Source: Desulfitobacterium metallireducens DSM 15288
Lineage (GTDB): Bacteria; Bacillota; Desulfitobacteriia; Desulfitobacteriales; Desulfitobacteriaceae
DNA: 64,000 bases
Assembly (NCBI RefSeq): GCF_000231405.2
Contig: NZ_CP007032.1
Coordinates: forward strand, 2,728,001-2,792,000
Reading direction: 5' to 3'
The notes under the pieces are model-generated. The model saw only the letters and a list, made by a program, of their open reading frames with translations. It made no database searches and was not told the origin of the DNA. Below are positions 1-9,188 of this stretch, in pieces. The position numbers and the translations under genes were made by a program. Each line of letters starts with the position of its first letter. Within the stretch, counting starts at the first letter, position 1.

Positions 1-586
1 GCGTTGTATAGCTTGAGACATTACCCCCGATAGCTGTAGCGTCAACATTGACGGTTTTGCGGGGGAGGATATTGCCCGCTCCATCCATCAGTTTAACGGA
101 TACCGTGCTGCTATAATTTTGAGATAGTTTTCCCGTTATCGCTGTTTTGGCATCGGTTACGGTGATTGTGCCACTCGCAGTATTATTCGATGAATCGGAT
201 ACGTAAAGATAATAGGTTCCCGCCTTGTCCAGGGTCACATTACTGATAGAAGACCCACTCGTAGGATAGTAGGTTACTTTACCATCTGGATCGGTAATGT
301 AAGCTGTATATGACCCAGATTTAAGCAGAGTGTTTGGAGTACTTACACTTTGTGGAGTTGCTGAAGGATCCGTAGTCGTAATCGTCCCATAGAGTGTAAA
401 ATTGATGGTACTTGTAACCCCAGTAATCAGGTTATTATCAGCATCCGAGCCGAAAACCAGATAATCTAAGGTCGTTGTTGTTGTCATTGCCGCATCTGCT
501 ACCCTCGGATATATCCCTATAACTAACATCATCGCAATAATCAAAAATGCTAAATATTTATCTCTCGGCCTATTCTTGTTTTTCAT
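1..586 (-). CDS. Secreted protein with Ig-like/filamin-type beta domain (3' end cut by window)
   Basis: An open frame runs from an ATG at 586 to the left edge with no stop (195 codons visible), so the C-terminus is missing. The N-terminus is a clear signal peptide: basic start MKNKNRPRDK, a hydrophobic core, then a likely cut after VADA near residue 32. The exported part is rich in Thr, Ser, Asn and Asp and has alternating beta-type segments. GTYYLYVSDSSNN followed by TITVTD resembles bacterial Ig-like or filamin-type repeats. The start follows a GAGG ribosome site and lies 18 bp after the permease stop, so it is probably the last visible gene of the MacAB-like operon. It could be a client or surface partner of that exporter, but this is inference from position only. 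Confidence 0.8.
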   Translation of the reverse strand, partial: MKNKNRPRDKYLAFLIIAMMLVIGIYPRVADAAMTTTTTLDYLVFGSDADNNLITGVTSTINFTLYGTITTTDPSATPQSVSTPNTLLKSGSYTAYITDPDGKVTYYPTSGSSISNVTLDKAGTYYLYVSDSSNNTASGTITVTDAKTAITGKLSQNYSSTVSVKLMDGAGNILPRKTVNVDATAIGGNVSSYTT

Positions 587-604
587 CTTCTATTCCTCAC
601 TCCC

Positions 605-1825
605 TTACTCATACCTCAACGCATCAATTGGATCCATATTCGCTGCCTTTTTCGCGGGAAAAACCCCAAACACAATTCCAATACCGGCAGAGAATCCAAA
701 AGCGAGGAGTACCGAGGTCATACTCACACTTGTAGCCATACTCATGAGTTTTCCCACTAAAATCGAGCCACCCCAGCCCAGCAGAATTCCAATTCCTCCT
801 CCTACGATGCTCAAAACAACCGCTTCAATGAGGAACTGAACGAGGATATCTCTTCCCTTTGCGCCAATCGCCTTACGGATTCCGATTTCCCGGGTTCTTT
901 CGGTCACAGAAACCAGCATGATGTTCATGATTCCTATCCCGCCGACTAAGAGGGAGATAGCGGCTATTCCCCCAAGAAGCATGGTTAACGTCTTGGTTAC
1001 CCCTTCCATCGTCTGCAACACATCAGCCTGATTCGTAATTGTAAAATCATCTGCTTGACTGTCTTGGAGTTTGTGCGCACTCCTTAAAACATAGGTGACT
1101 TGATTCTGCGCTGTTGCCATCATTTGTGGACTTGAAGCTTCAATAAAGATTTGCCTTAAATACTTATTCCCGATAAGACGATCCTGAGCAGTTGTAATCG
1201 GGATATAAACCACATCATCATTGTTAGTAAATCCAGAGGACCCTTGACTCGCAGTTACCCCCACAACCAAAAAGGGAATGTTCTTAAGTTTAATGGTTTT
1301 ACCTATTATCTGGGCATTCTCATCCCCCATTAAATTTTTCACAACCGTTGGACCCACAACCGCCACACGAGTAAAAGCTGTCACATCCTCTTGCGTAAGA
1401 AAACGTCCCTGAGCGATTTGTAAATTTCTAACTTCAGCATAAGCTGCTGTTGTCCCGGCAACGCTTGTCGAGGCATTTCCGCTTCCGTATACCGCCTGAA
1501 CATTTGAACTCACAAAAGGAGCAACCCCTTTGACTGCAGAACCTGCTGCTTCAATCTTAGCAATATCCGTCATCACTAACGTGTTGGAACTCCCGGCTGC
1601 ACCTTTTACTCCGCCGCTGCTGCTTTGACCCGGTGAAACGATCAACAAATTGGATCCCAATCCCTGAATTTGCGAAGTAATAGAAGCTGTCGCTCCATTT
1701 CCAATTCCAACCATAGCGATAACTGCAGCCACCCCGATAATGATGCCTAACATCGTCAGCATCGAGCGTAGCTTATTTGCTCGCAAAGCCCTCAAGGATA
1801 CCCGGAGTAATTCGAGAAATTTCAT
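605..1825 (-). CDS. MacB-type ABC transporter permease (FtsX family)
   Basis: This 406-residue protein has the MacB/FtsX layout. An N-terminal membrane helix lies at about residues 20-42 (the segment ending VAAVIAMVGIGNG). A large external MacB-PCD-like domain spans about 45-275. Three C-terminal helices follow at about 280-305, 330-360 and 370-392. The segment GGIGIMNIMLVSVTERTREI with IGIRKAIGAKGRDI is the family hallmark between helices 2 and 3. The family transmits ATP-driven movement mechanically across the membrane to expel peptides, lipids or drugs with an adaptor protein. The start follows a GGGAGG site. It forms one operon with the upstream ATPase, adaptor, kinase and regulator. The substrate cannot be told from sequence. 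Confidence 0.93.
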   Translation of the reverse strand: MKFLELLRVSLRALRANKLRSMLTMLGIIIGVAAVIAMVGIGNGATASITSQIQGLGSNLLIVSPGQSSSGGVKGAAGSSNTLVMTDIAKIEAAGSAVKGVAPFVSSNVQAVYGSGNASTSVAGTTAAYAEVRNLQIAQGRFLTQEDVTAFTRVAVVGPTVVKNLMGDENAQIIGKTIKLKNIPFLVVGVTASQGSSGFTNNDDVVYIPITTAQDRLIGNKYLRQIFIEASSPQMMATAQNQVTYVLRSAHKLQDSQADDFTITNQADVLQTMEGVTKTLTMLLGGIAAISLLVGGIGIMNIMLVSVTERTREIGIRKAIGAKGRDILVQFLIEAVVLSIVGGGIGILLGWGGSILVGKLMSMATSVSMTSVLLAFGFSAGIGIVFGVFPAKKAANMDPIDALRYE

Positions 1826-1914
1826 TAGATGTACCTCCCTTCTTCTCGTTTTCTCTAACTTAATTCCTTTTTTCTCAAATAAAACTCAATGATACAAGAA
1901 ACTTTGGGGCTTGC

Positions 1915-2643
1915 TTATTTTTGCCCTGCATCTTGTTCTTGGAGTTCAAGCGCGGCAACCTTAAAATCTTTGACCTGCTCATCCCCCTCAATATGTCCAT
2001 CGCGAAAACGGACAACTCGACGGGTATATTCCGCAATCTCTGGTTCATGCGTCACAATGAGAATTGTATTGCCTGCTTCATGAACCTTCTGAAAGATGGC
2101 CATTACCTCAATACTTGCGCGAGTATCCAGATTACCTGTGGGCTCATCCGCCAAAATAATAGCCGGTTGCGTCACTAAAGCTCGGGCAATCGCTACACGT
2201 TGTTGCTGACCCCCAGAGAGTTCCTTCGGGCGGTGATGAATACGCTCGCCAAGTCCCACAGATTCTAAAGCAGCAATCGCTCTTTCTTTTCTTTCCTTAG
2301 GAGAAACTCCCGCATAAAGCATCGGCAGTTCCACATTTTCCAAGGCGGTCGTGCGGGGTAGAAGATTGAAGCCCTGAAAGACAAATCCAATTTTGCGATT
2401 GCGGATTTCCGCAAGTTCATTCCCGGATGCCCTTGCAACATCTGTCCCATCCAAAAAATATTCGCCTGTACTTGGTGTATCCAAGCAACCCAAGATATTC
2501 ATCATCGTCGATTTGCCCGAACCGGAAGGTCCCATAATCGCGACAAATTCCCCCGCTTCGACCTCTAAATCAACCCCCCGTAATGCAGCAACCTCAATAT
2601 CCCCTGTGGTATAAATCTTTTTAATTTCCTTTAAGGTAATCAA
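1915..2643 (-). CDS. ABC transporter ATP-binding protein, MacB/LolD type
   Basis: This 242-residue nucleotide-binding domain powers the adjacent permease. It shows Walker [11 protein letters not shown] (about residues 39-48), a Q-loop in FVFQGFNLL, signature [15 protein letters not shown], Walker [14 protein letters not shown] and an H-loop [12 protein letters not shown], all intact. The sequence matches the LolD/MacB/FtsE branch by eye. Translation appears to start at a TTG preceded by GAGGGAGG at good spacing. It lies 20 bp after the adaptor gene and 89 bp before the permease gene, in the same operon. It acts on the cytoplasmic face of the membrane. Confidence 0.94.
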   Translation of the reverse strand: MITLKEIKKIYTTGDIEVAALRGVDLEVEAGEFVAIMGPSGSGKSTMMNILGCLDTPSTGEYFLDGTDVARASGNELAEIRNRKIGFVFQGFNLLPRTTALENVELPMLYAGVSPKERKERAIAALESVGLGERIHHRPKELSGGQQQRVAIARALVTQPAIILADEPTGNLDTRASIEVMAIFQKVHEAGNTILIVTHEPEIAEYTRRVVRFRDGHIEGDEQVKDFKVAALELQEQDAGQK

Positions 2644-2663
2644 TTTTAAACCTCCCTCGCAGG

Positions 2664-4307
2664 TTAATTACCAGAAGCGGGCGCACCTGCAGGGGCTCTA
2701 TTGCCACCTCCTGTACTTGTTGCCCGATTTAGATTACCCATGCTCGAACCCCCTTGACCTCCGCCGAAGGGATTCGTACTACTTGACTTTTGTGATGAAG
2801 ATGAAGACGAAGTAGAATTAGCAACGATCGAAACGACAATCTCTTGTCCTTCTGTTAAGCCGCTCTTAATCTCAACACGGGTACCGTCATTAAGTCCAAT
2901 CTCGACGGGAACCATTTGTGTATTAGCCGCTATACCTGATGCGTTCCTCGCGCTGCTATTATTTGCACCTGCAGACTGATTATTCCTTTTCCCCCCTGCT
3001 GCATCACTAGAATTAGAACTTCCAGAAGAGTTCGGAATTAAAACGAAGTTTTTGCCATTGATTGTTTTTAAAGCCTGACTAGGAATCGTCAGAACATCTT
3101 TGACTTCGTCGAGAATGATATTGACATTCGCATTCATCCCCGCTTTTAAAATCGTCGTAGGTTCATCAATCATCACTCTCACTTCAAACGTCGTGACATT
3201 TGATGTTGATGTCCCTTGAACGGCGATCACACTGACCGTTCCGGGAATTTTGGTATTCGGTTCAGTATCTAAGGTGATTTCTGCCTTTTGACCCACTTTA
3301 ATTTTGTTGATATCTGCCTGCCCTATCGATGTGACTACTTGAAGGGCATCAGGATTAGCCGCTAAAGTAACCCCCGGCTTTGTACTTGAGCTCGATCCAT
3401 TTGAACCTGAAGACGAATCCATGACTTGACCGACTTGTCCTGATACAGCCGTAATCACGCCATCATATGGGGCAACCATGGTCGCCTTACCCAAATTCGT
3501 CTGCGCGGTTTGGAGTTGAGCCTCAGCTTGCTGTACAGCCGTTTGTGCGGTTAAAATATCCGCCGAATTCTGCCCTTGGTTTAACTGATCCACTTTTTTC
3601 TGGGCCAAGGCTAGATTCTGTTGAGCAACCTCATAATCCGACTGTGCAGCAGTCAAAGTTGCAGCCGCGCCCCCATTTTGATTGTTTTGGGCCGTCGTTA
3701 ATGCCTGTTGAGCTTGATTCAACGCAGTCTGTTTGGATTGAATCGTGCTATCTCCACTCGCCATCGCTTGTGCCAAACTATTACTGGCCTGGGTCACATT
3801 TTGTTCAGCAAGATAGACTTGATTCGTTAAATAGGCTGAATCCGCATTATTTTGAGCTGTCGTTAAGGCCGTTTGCTTTGTGTTGATATTTTGCTGAGCT
3901 TGAGCTAAGGCGCTTAAGGCGGTAGGTAGAGCATTCTCCTGTGCCTGTAATAGTTTAGCCTGAGCCGACGCTAGATTTGCTTGCTGTTGATTAACCGTTT
4001 GCTGTAAATTGCTAGGATCGATTTGCATCAAGACTTGACCCGCTTTGACGTTGTCACCTACAGCTACATTCAAAGCGACAAGCTTTTCTGTCTGTTCAAA
4101 CGTGAGGTTAACCGTTTTAGGATAACTGACGGATCCCGTCGCTGAAATTACGTTACGCACATCTCCGCGCTGGACTTGGCCGGTAATCGTAGTTGAAGTC
4201 GCCGGTTTTACCGCAAAGCTTTTATAGGCCCAAACCCCTCCTCCAATTAAGATAATTCCAAGCACGCCTATCGTTATCCATTTCTTTTTGGGCAGCTTAA
4301 TTTTCAT
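2664..4307 (-). CDS. MacA/HlyD-family efflux adaptor (membrane fusion protein)
   Basis: This 547-residue protein has an N-terminal membrane anchor (about residues 10-30, GVLGIILIGGGVWAYKSF) and a biotinyl-lipoyl half-motif (VGDNVKAGQVLMQIDPSN). A long Ala/Gln-rich alpha-helical hairpin covers about 95-275. The second lipoyl half is APYDGVITAVSGQVG, and a beta-barrel and MP domain follow (TFEVRVMIDEPTTILKAGMNANV). The helical hairpin is longer than usual. The C-terminal third carries two Ser/Asn/Gly-rich low-complexity insertions and a Gly-rich tail. In a Gram-positive cell it would bridge the permease to the wall rather than to an outer membrane. It belongs to the same operon as the MacB-like pair and the two-component system. 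Confidence 0.92.
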   Translation of the reverse strand: MKIKLPKKKWITIGVLGIILIGGGVWAYKSFAVKPATSTTITGQVQRGDVRNVISATGSVSYPKTVNLTFEQTEKLVALNVAVGDNVKAGQVLMQIDPSNLQQTVNQQQANLASAQAKLLQAQENALPTALSALAQAQQNINTKQTALTTAQNNADSAYLTNQVYLAEQNVTQASNSLAQAMASGDSTIQSKQTALNQAQQALTTAQNNQNGGAAATLTAAQSDYEVAQQNLALAQKKVDQLNQGQNSADILTAQTAVQQAEAQLQTAQTNLGKATMVAPYDGVITAVSGQVGQVMDSSSGSNGSSSSTKPGVTLAANPDALQVVTSIGQADINKIKVGQKAEITLDTEPNTKIPGTVSVIAVQGTSTSNVTTFEVRVMIDEPTTILKAGMNANVNIILDEVKDVLTIPSQALKTINGKNFVLIPNSSGSSNSSDAAGGKRNNQSAGANNSSARNASGIAANTQMVPVEIGLNDGTRVEIKSGLTEGQEIVVSIVANSTSSSSSSQKSSSTNPFGGGQGGSSMGNLNRATSTGGGNRAPAGAPASGN

Positions 4308-4333
4308 ACCTACATCTCCTCGTCTCCATGATT

Positions 4334-5875
4334 TTATTCAGAAATGTCCCTTCGTTCTGCTTGGAGGTCTACTGGCAAAAACACGCTAAAGCACGTTCCA
4401 CGGGCCAATTCGCTTGTAACCTCAATATCCCCTCCATGGGCCTGCACAAACTCCTTAGCAATCGCCAGACCTAAGCCCGTTCCGCCCGTTTCCCGATCTC
4501 GGGACTGATCCACCCGGTAAAAACGATCAAAGACATGGTCCAATTCTTCTGGAGGAATACCTTCCCCCGTATCGTTAACTGTGACTTGAAGCCAATCCAG
4601 ACTCTTTCCTTTATTTGGCCTCAGCTCATTGTCCTCCAAGGACTCATAATCCTCTTCTCCCTTTGCTAAGCGAGATTTACGTCCTCCGATTTTTTTCTCT
4701 ACTGCGGTTGAGACATTAGGCTCCCAGAGAGCCACCCTCACGCTGATTTTTCCACCCGCTGAGGTGTGCAAGAGTGCATTCCCGATCAAGTTGACAAAAA
4801 CTTGGGTCAACCGATCTGAATCCCCCTGGAGGATTCGACTCTCACCACGCAACTCCCCTTGAATTCCCCGTTCCTCGAATTCAAAGGCAAATTGTTCAAA
4901 AATCCGTTCCAAAAGACGATAAATATCGATCGTTCTCCGATGCAAAGGAAGTTTACCGGCCTCAGCCAAACTTAACTGTTGCAAATCCTGAACCAATCGG
5001 TTCAAGCGAATCGTTTCGTCCTGAATCGGCAACAAGGTTTCTGCAGCCAAAGGTAAAACGCCTTCTTGAATCGACTCAAGTTTGCCTGAGATGATCGCCA
5101 ACGGTGTTCGAAGTTCGTGCGCAATATCGGCAACCATATTCCGACGTACTTCTTCATTGCGAGTAAGCTGCTCTGTCATCTGGTTAAATGCTTGCCCCAG
5201 CATCGCAATGTCATCGTGGCCTTTAACCTCAAGATGGGTGCTTAGCTCTCCTTTACCCACCCGACGCACAGCAGAGGTGAGTTCCTTAAGCGGTCCCGTT
5301 AAACGGCCCGTCAATATACTTCCTAAGAGGACCGCTAAGAGAGTCGTCAAGATCAGCCCGATCAACATGGACCGGATAATTGATTCTCCAATGGATTGCG
5401 CGAGCCGGTTTTGCCTTAGCAAAGCTTTATCATCCAGCCAGAAATATCCGACTGGCTTTCCGTTGACAACAATCTCAGTCCAATTTTTCGTCAGTTGATT
5501 ATCATCAGGAATTTCCTTTAAACTCTTCCCCACATCCTGAGGCCCAGAACTGGCAACAATCACCTGATTGATATCAAAAACATAAAATCTTTCGTTAGGC
5601 CGGGGGGCTGCTATCGGAATCTCCGTCCCTTGTCGAGGCGGATTCTCCAAAATTTTACTCACCTGTTCCTGAACGCCTTCCCAGGACTGATGTTCCATAT
5701 AATAGGAAGTCAGTGTCCTGTTCCATTGCTGTTTAAAGCCCTCTTCAACATAGTTCACCGCATGCCCAAGCAAAAACTGAACTGAGGTTAGTGCAATGCC
5801 CGAAAAAACAATCGCCATAAAACAAACTAACCCTACTAAAGCCATTAAAAACTTTCGTCTTAAAGTCCATTTCAT
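4334..5875 (-). CDS. Membrane sensor histidine kinase
   Basis: This 513-residue kinase has a first membrane helix at about residues 12-33, an external sensing region at about 34-165 and a second helix at about 168-190. A HAMP linker follows (LTGPLKELTSAVRRVGKGEL). The HisKA box is DIAHELRTPLAIISG, with the phospho-acceptor His near 255. The ATPase domain shows N-box FVNLIGNALLHT, G1 DTGEGIPPEEL and G2 GGTGLGLAIA. An unusual insert of about 40 charged residues (around 380-425, containing KKIGGRKSRLAKGEED) interrupts the ATPase domain before the G1 box. The gene overlaps the regulator gene by 4 bp (ATGA). It probably senses an envelope signal and controls the downstream MacAB-like exporter; the signal is unknown. 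Confidence 0.94.
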   Translation of the reverse strand: MKWTLRRKFLMALVGLVCFMAIVFSGIALTSVQFLLGHAVNYVEEGFKQQWNRTLTSYYMEHQSWEGVQEQVSKILENPPRQGTEIPIAAPRPNERFYVFDINQVIVASSGPQDVGKSLKEIPDDNQLTKNWTEIVVNGKPVGYFWLDDKALLRQNRLAQSIGESIIRSMLIGLILTTLLAVLLGSILTGRLTGPLKELTSAVRRVGKGELSTHLEVKGHDDIAMLGQAFNQMTEQLTRNEEVRRNMVADIAHELRTPLAIISGKLESIQEGVLPLAAETLLPIQDETIRLNRLVQDLQQLSLAEAGKLPLHRRTIDIYRLLERIFEQFAFEFEERGIQGELRGESRILQGDSDRLTQVFVNLIGNALLHTSAGGKISVRVALWEPNVSTAVEKKIGGRKSRLAKGEEDYESLEDNELRPNKGKSLDWLQVTVNDTGEGIPPEELDHVFDRFYRVDQSRDRETGGTGLGLAIAKEFVQAHGGDIEVTSELARGTCFSVFLPVDLQAERRDISE

Positions 5876-6564
5876 GAGGGTTCACCAAAGCGATAACCGA
5901 CTCCGAAAACCGTTTGAATATAGATCGGTTCTGCAGGGTTATCCTCCACTTTCTTGCGGAGGTTGGAAACGTGGGTATCAATCGAGCGTTCATAATAGAG
6001 ATACTCTTCCCCCATCGCTTGGCGCAAAAGCTGCAATCGACTATAGGCAATACCAGGGCGAGCAGCCAAAAGTTGGAGGATTTTGAACTCCGTTGGGGTC
6101 AGTTGGATTTCAACCTCTCTTTTCCATACCCGATGGCTGGGCCCATCTATCGTCAGCTCTCCGCGATGGAGTACACCCGCGTTGGGATCTTGAACACCGG
6201 ATAAAGTTCGCCTTAAAACCGTCCGAATCCGAGCTAAAAGCTCACGTAGACTAAAAGGTTTTACGATATAATCATCCGCACCAAACTCCAAACCTAAAAC
6301 TCGATCCACCTCTTCTGATTTGGCCGTCAACATGATAATCGGGATCGAGCTCGTTTGGCGAAGATGCTTACAGATCTCAAGCCCACTCATCCCCGGTAGC
6401 ATCCAATCGAGAAGGACAAGATCAGGTTTTTCAAGTTCTATTCGTTTTAAACCATCTATACCATTTATTTCTGTAAGAACATTGAACCCTTCACGCACCA
6501 GATAGTCGTGTACCAGATTGAGGAGCTCCGGTTCATCATCCACTAAGATAATCTTCGGTTCCAT
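5872..6564 (-). CDS. OmpR-family response regulator
   Basis: This 230-residue regulator is the first gene of the exporter operon. The receiver domain has the acidic pair VDDE, the phospho-acceptor Asp in LVLLDWMLPG (near residue 52), Thr in MLTAK and Lys in VKPFSLREL. The C-terminal winged-helix domain ends with the typical HVSNLRKKVEDN and TVFGVGYRF segments. It would be phosphorylated by the overlapping kinase and probably binds its own upstream region. The start follows a GAGAGGGTGG site. The pair resembles PhoB/WalR-type systems, but the target genes can only be inferred from the operon. Confidence 0.95.
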   Translation of the reverse strand: MEPKIILVDDEPELLNLVHDYLVREGFNVLTEINGIDGLKRIELEKPDLVLLDWMLPGMSGLEICKHLRQTSSIPIIMLTAKSEEVDRVLGLEFGADDYIVKPFSLRELLARIRTVLRRTLSGVQDPNAGVLHRGELTIDGPSHRVWKREVEIQLTPTEFKILQLLAARPGIAYSRLQLLRQAMGEEYLYYERSIDTHVSNLRKKVEDNPAEPIYIQTVFGVGYRFGEPS

Positions 6565-6602
6565 AATCCACCCTCTCCACAGGTATTTATTTACCCTAGC
6601 TA

Positions 6603-6631
6603 ATTATAGCGAGTATATTTTAACAGTTCCT
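6603..6631 (-). promoter_or_regulatory. Putative promoter of the two-component/exporter operon
   Basis: On the minus strand a perfect -10 box TATAAT occupies 6608-6603. The position 17 bp upstream holds only AGGAAC, a poor -35 box. This fits a promoter that needs an activator, possibly the encoded response regulator. A small palindrome, TTCCTGAGGAA, overlaps the -35 region. Confidence 0.5.
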
Positions 6632-6671
6632 CAGGAAGTTTATAAGAATTTGTTAAGCTATTCCCAAAAAT

Positions 6672-6694
6672 AAAAGACGGGATTACCCCGCCTT
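6672..6694 (-). terminator. Rho-independent terminator after marR
   Basis: An 8-bp stem (AAGGCGGG with CCCGTCTT, one G-T pair) has a 5-nt loop and is followed by TTTTATTTTT on the minus strand. It separates the MarR gene from the downstream response-regulator operon. Confidence 0.8.
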
Positions 6695-6715
6695 AGTTTT
6701 TAACCTAATGAAATT

Positions 6716-7177
6716 TTAATCCGCAGATAGAGATTTATTCTCGCTTATATCCATCCTCTCTGCGAATCCTTCTAACGTTTCCAGCAATGCGATATATTCG
6801 TTTGAAGGAGATTCTTCTAAGACCGCCTCTAAAAAATGCTGTCGCTCCTGAATATAATCTTGCACAATCTTTTTCCCCTTAGGCAAAAGGTGCATCCGCA
6901 CAACGCGATGATCTTTATCATCCTTAATTCTTTCGACCAGTTCATCTCGCTCGAGGCGATTGGCCAAATCTGTAGCTGTGCTACAGGCTGTAAATATCTG
7001 TTTACACAATTCTCCCATCGTCAGCGGTCCGAGTTCCTCTAAAGCCAAGAGAACACTAAACTGGGAATCAGAAATTCCCGTTTTGGAAAAGAGGGAACGT
7101 CCTCTCCGATACATATTGGTATGCGCACGACGAATTGCTTTTTCCAAACCCTCGCTCAGTTCTTGCAATTTTTCCAC
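6716..7177 (-). CDS. MarR-family transcriptional regulator
   Basis: The gene encodes a 153-residue winged-helix regulator when started at the GTG at 7177, which has GGGAGG at ideal spacing. An upstream in-frame ATG would add 22 residues but lacks such a site. Family features are the helix-turn-helix ELGPLTMGELCKQIFTACSTATDLANRLER and the wing KDDKDHRVVRMHLLPKGKKIV. Such proteins dimerise and repress nearby or own genes until a small ligand binds. Here the recognition helix contains a Cys (FTACSTAT), so redox sensing is conceivable but unproven. The gene has its own terminator and no obvious co-transcribed target. Confidence 0.9.
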   Translation of the reverse strand: MEKLQELSEGLEKAIRRAHTNMYRRGRSLFSKTGISDSQFSVLLALEELGPLTMGELCKQIFTACSTATDLANRLERDELVERIKDDKDHRVVRMHLLPKGKKIVQDYIQERQHFLEAVLEESPSNEYIALLETLEGFAERMDISENKSLSAD

Positions 7178-7288
7178 GGGATACCCTCCCTTTTGATCGG
7201 CTATGAATGATTCACTTTTCCAAATTCTACTTATTATAAACATATTTTAGCACATCGCCTTCTAAAAACAATAGCGCTGAGCCTATAA

Positions 7289-8035
7289 TTAGGAATACGA
7301 TGTCATCACATATATAGATTGTTTTATATTTCTGCAATAGACAGCAACTGTATTTTTCTTTTCCTTTGCAGCATAAAGGGCCTCATCAGCTTGTTTTAAT
7401 ATTTCATCCAAAGTCACCTCATCTGAAGTAGAAACAATCCCCAAACTTATGGTAACTTGAAACCCAAAATCATAGTTCTCAACTATTTCCCTTAATCTTT
7501 CGGCGACGAGTTTGGCAGAATCAAAATCTGTTTCAGGGAGTACAATTGCGAATTCTTCGCCACCCCAACGAGCAGCAATATCAATGCACCGCGTATTTTC
7601 CTTAAATATATCTCCCAGTTTTTGCAGAACCTTATCCCCTGTTAAGTGACCCTGGCTATCATTCACTTTTTTGAAATTATCAATGTCTATAAGGATTAAC
7701 GATAGTGAGGAATGAGTTCGCTTCAAACGGGATATTGTTTCGTTAAGTCTATCATTAAGATATCGTCTATTGTATAAACCGGTTAGCTCATCATTATGAG
7801 CTCCATAATGTAATTTCTTGATTGAAATCCCGCAAATTATACTGATTGATAATTCGATTATGACAAAGGGTGACCAAAAGATTAATTCGTTAGATATCAT
7901 TGTAAATTCATCGAGTATGATAACAATGGCGCATAAAATAACACTTATAATTGGTAAAAGCACAGGCATAAACTTTATGAGTTGGTTTTTAAGTGTATTT
8001 GTTTTCACAACCGCTTGATGACACAATGAATCCAT
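7289..8035 (-). CDS. Membrane-bound diguanylate cyclase (GGDEF)
   Basis: This protein of about 248 residues has two predicted membrane helices at about residues 22-42 and 50-72, followed by a complete GGDEF domain. The active-site motif is RWGGEEFAIVLPE. Other hallmarks are LTGLYNRRYLND, LILIDIDNFKKVNDSQGHLTGD and VTISLGIV. No RxxD inhibitory site is visible upstream of the GGEEF motif, so product inhibition by that route is unlikely. It would make c-di-GMP from GTP. A GTG one codon upstream is also possible; the ATG at 8035 is chosen, although the ribosome site is very close to it. There is no sensor domain beyond the helices. Confidence 0.9.
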   Translation of the reverse strand: MDSLCHQAVVKTNTLKNQLIKFMPVLLPIISVILCAIVIILDEFTMISNELIFWSPFVIIELSISIICGISIKKLHYGAHNDELTGLYNRRYLNDRLNETISRLKRTHSSLSLILIDIDNFKKVNDSQGHLTGDKVLQKLGDIFKENTRCIDIAARWGGEEFAIVLPETDFDSAKLVAERLREIVENYDFGFQVTISLGIVSTSDEVTLDEILKQADEALYAAKEKKNTVAVYCRNIKQSIYVMTSYS

Positions 8036-8173
8036 CACCCCTCTTTAACTTGATTATCAATGAGTATCCTGTTTGTGCTTATCCTAAGTATATACCCATA
8101 CAGGACTTTTGTCCTATATTTTCTCGTTAATATCCGAATTTTCTTTGTATTTAATTTTCCAAATTGTAGTCAT

Positions 8174-8205
8174 AAAAACGCTCCCTTCTGGTATTAAGGG
8201 AGCGT
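8174..8205 (-). terminator. Terminator after the GerMN gene
   Basis: A perfect 10-bp stem ACGCTCCCTT/AAGGGAGCGT with an 8-nt loop is followed on the minus strand by TTTTTATG. Confidence 0.8.
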
Positions 8206-8267
8206 CTCTTCATCCTACTAGTTTTCCTCTTTATTTTTTTATTCCTATCTTTGCTAGCCGCGATTGA

Positions 8268-9011
8268 TTAAGTCGTAATCGGAGAATCGGAGAATAAATT
8301 AAGTGTACTCGGAGAATCAGACTTCGCTTTTACATCCTCACTCGGCACTCCTGATTTATTTGATGATGTACCTGAAGACCCTGCAGAACCTGCAGGAACT
8401 GAAGGAGTCGCAGTATCTTTGACAAACCCTTCTTTATAGGAGAGCTTACTCAAATCCAAATTACCCAGCTTTGCTAAAGGTTTCCCTTCAACCCTGATTT
8501 TAACCTGATGAACCGTCGGGAACTGGGTCAGGGTATTAACCAAGCCATAGACAGTCATTTCCTGAGACACTTTGCTCACCGGTTCAGTAAACTCCTTGCT
8601 TAAATCGACAGTAGCCACGCCATCTTTAACGGCAATATCTAAAAGGGTCGTTGCCGGTAACACCGCAGCCTGACCTTTTCCTTGAGCAGGTCCCTTAAGC
8701 CATTCATTAATGGTTTCTCGAGCCACGCTTAAGGTCTTGGGCAAGCTTCTTTCTTCTTTAACCAAGGCCTTTCCTGTACTATCTGGGAAATAGAGGCTAA
8801 CCGCTTTTCCATCTCCAAGATTAGTTGTCGCCGGAACCGTTTGTTCATTACTTCCGATCCACTGGGATAACGGAGTCGTTGCTCCATCTTTCTGAACCAA
8901 TGTTTCCAAAGTTCCACATCCACTCAGGACAATACTCATAACAATCACCCCGATAGTTACGTAGAACCTCCTCCAGTGGGGTCGTTTGGCAACATCCTGT
9001 GTTTTTTCCAT
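8268..9011 (-). CDS. GerMN-domain lipoprotein
   Basis: This 247-residue protein has an N-terminal hydrophobic stretch ending in lipobox LSGC (Cys 32), so it should be lipid-anchored on the outer face. Residues about 60-190 form one GerMN domain (VSLYFPDSTGKALVKEERSL, ETINEWLKGP, TVDLSKEF, VYGLVNTLTQFPTVHQVKI). The C-terminal 50 residues are Ser/Gly/Pro-rich. GerM of Bacillus has two such domains and is needed for sporulation and germination. Single-domain forms are common in spore-forming Clostridia. It is transcribed alone, divergent from the LytTR regulator. Confidence 0.9.
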   Translation of the reverse strand: MEKTQDVAKRPHWRRFYVTIGVIVMSIVLSGCGTLETLVQKDGATTPLSQWIGSNEQTVPATTNLGDGKAVSLYFPDSTGKALVKEERSLPKTLSVARETINEWLKGPAQGKGQAAVLPATTLLDIAVKDGVATVDLSKEFTEPVSKVSQEMTVYGLVNTLTQFPTVHQVKIRVEGKPLAKLGNLDLSKLSYKEGFVKDTATPSVPAGSAGSSGTSSNKSGVPSEDVKAKSDSPSTLNLFSDSPITT

Positions 9012-9132
9012 CCTTCTTCCCCCTAACCTTAATCGATCAAAAGCTATGTGTTAAATGCTATGCTTTGTCCTGAAAAATAGTACAGGTTCTTTATAGAAAT
9101 TTCTCAGGTTGAAGGAGGGATTCTTCCTCTCA

Positions 9133-9160
9133 TTGTCAAAATAGTATGAAAATATATTAT
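9133..9160 (+). promoter_or_regulatory. Putative sigma-A promoter of the LytTR regulator
   Basis: TTGTCA at 9133-9138 and TATTAT at 9155-9160 are separated by 16 bp. A TTG start with an AGAGGGGG site follows about 30 bp downstream. Confidence 0.5.
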
Positions 9161-9188
9161 ATAATACAGTGGAAAAGAGGGGGAAATT

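Noticed and set aside
3467-3886. A 139-codon plus-strand frame opposite the MacA-like gene
   Set aside because: It is an antisense shadow of the repetitive Ala/Gln-rich coiled-coil coding region.
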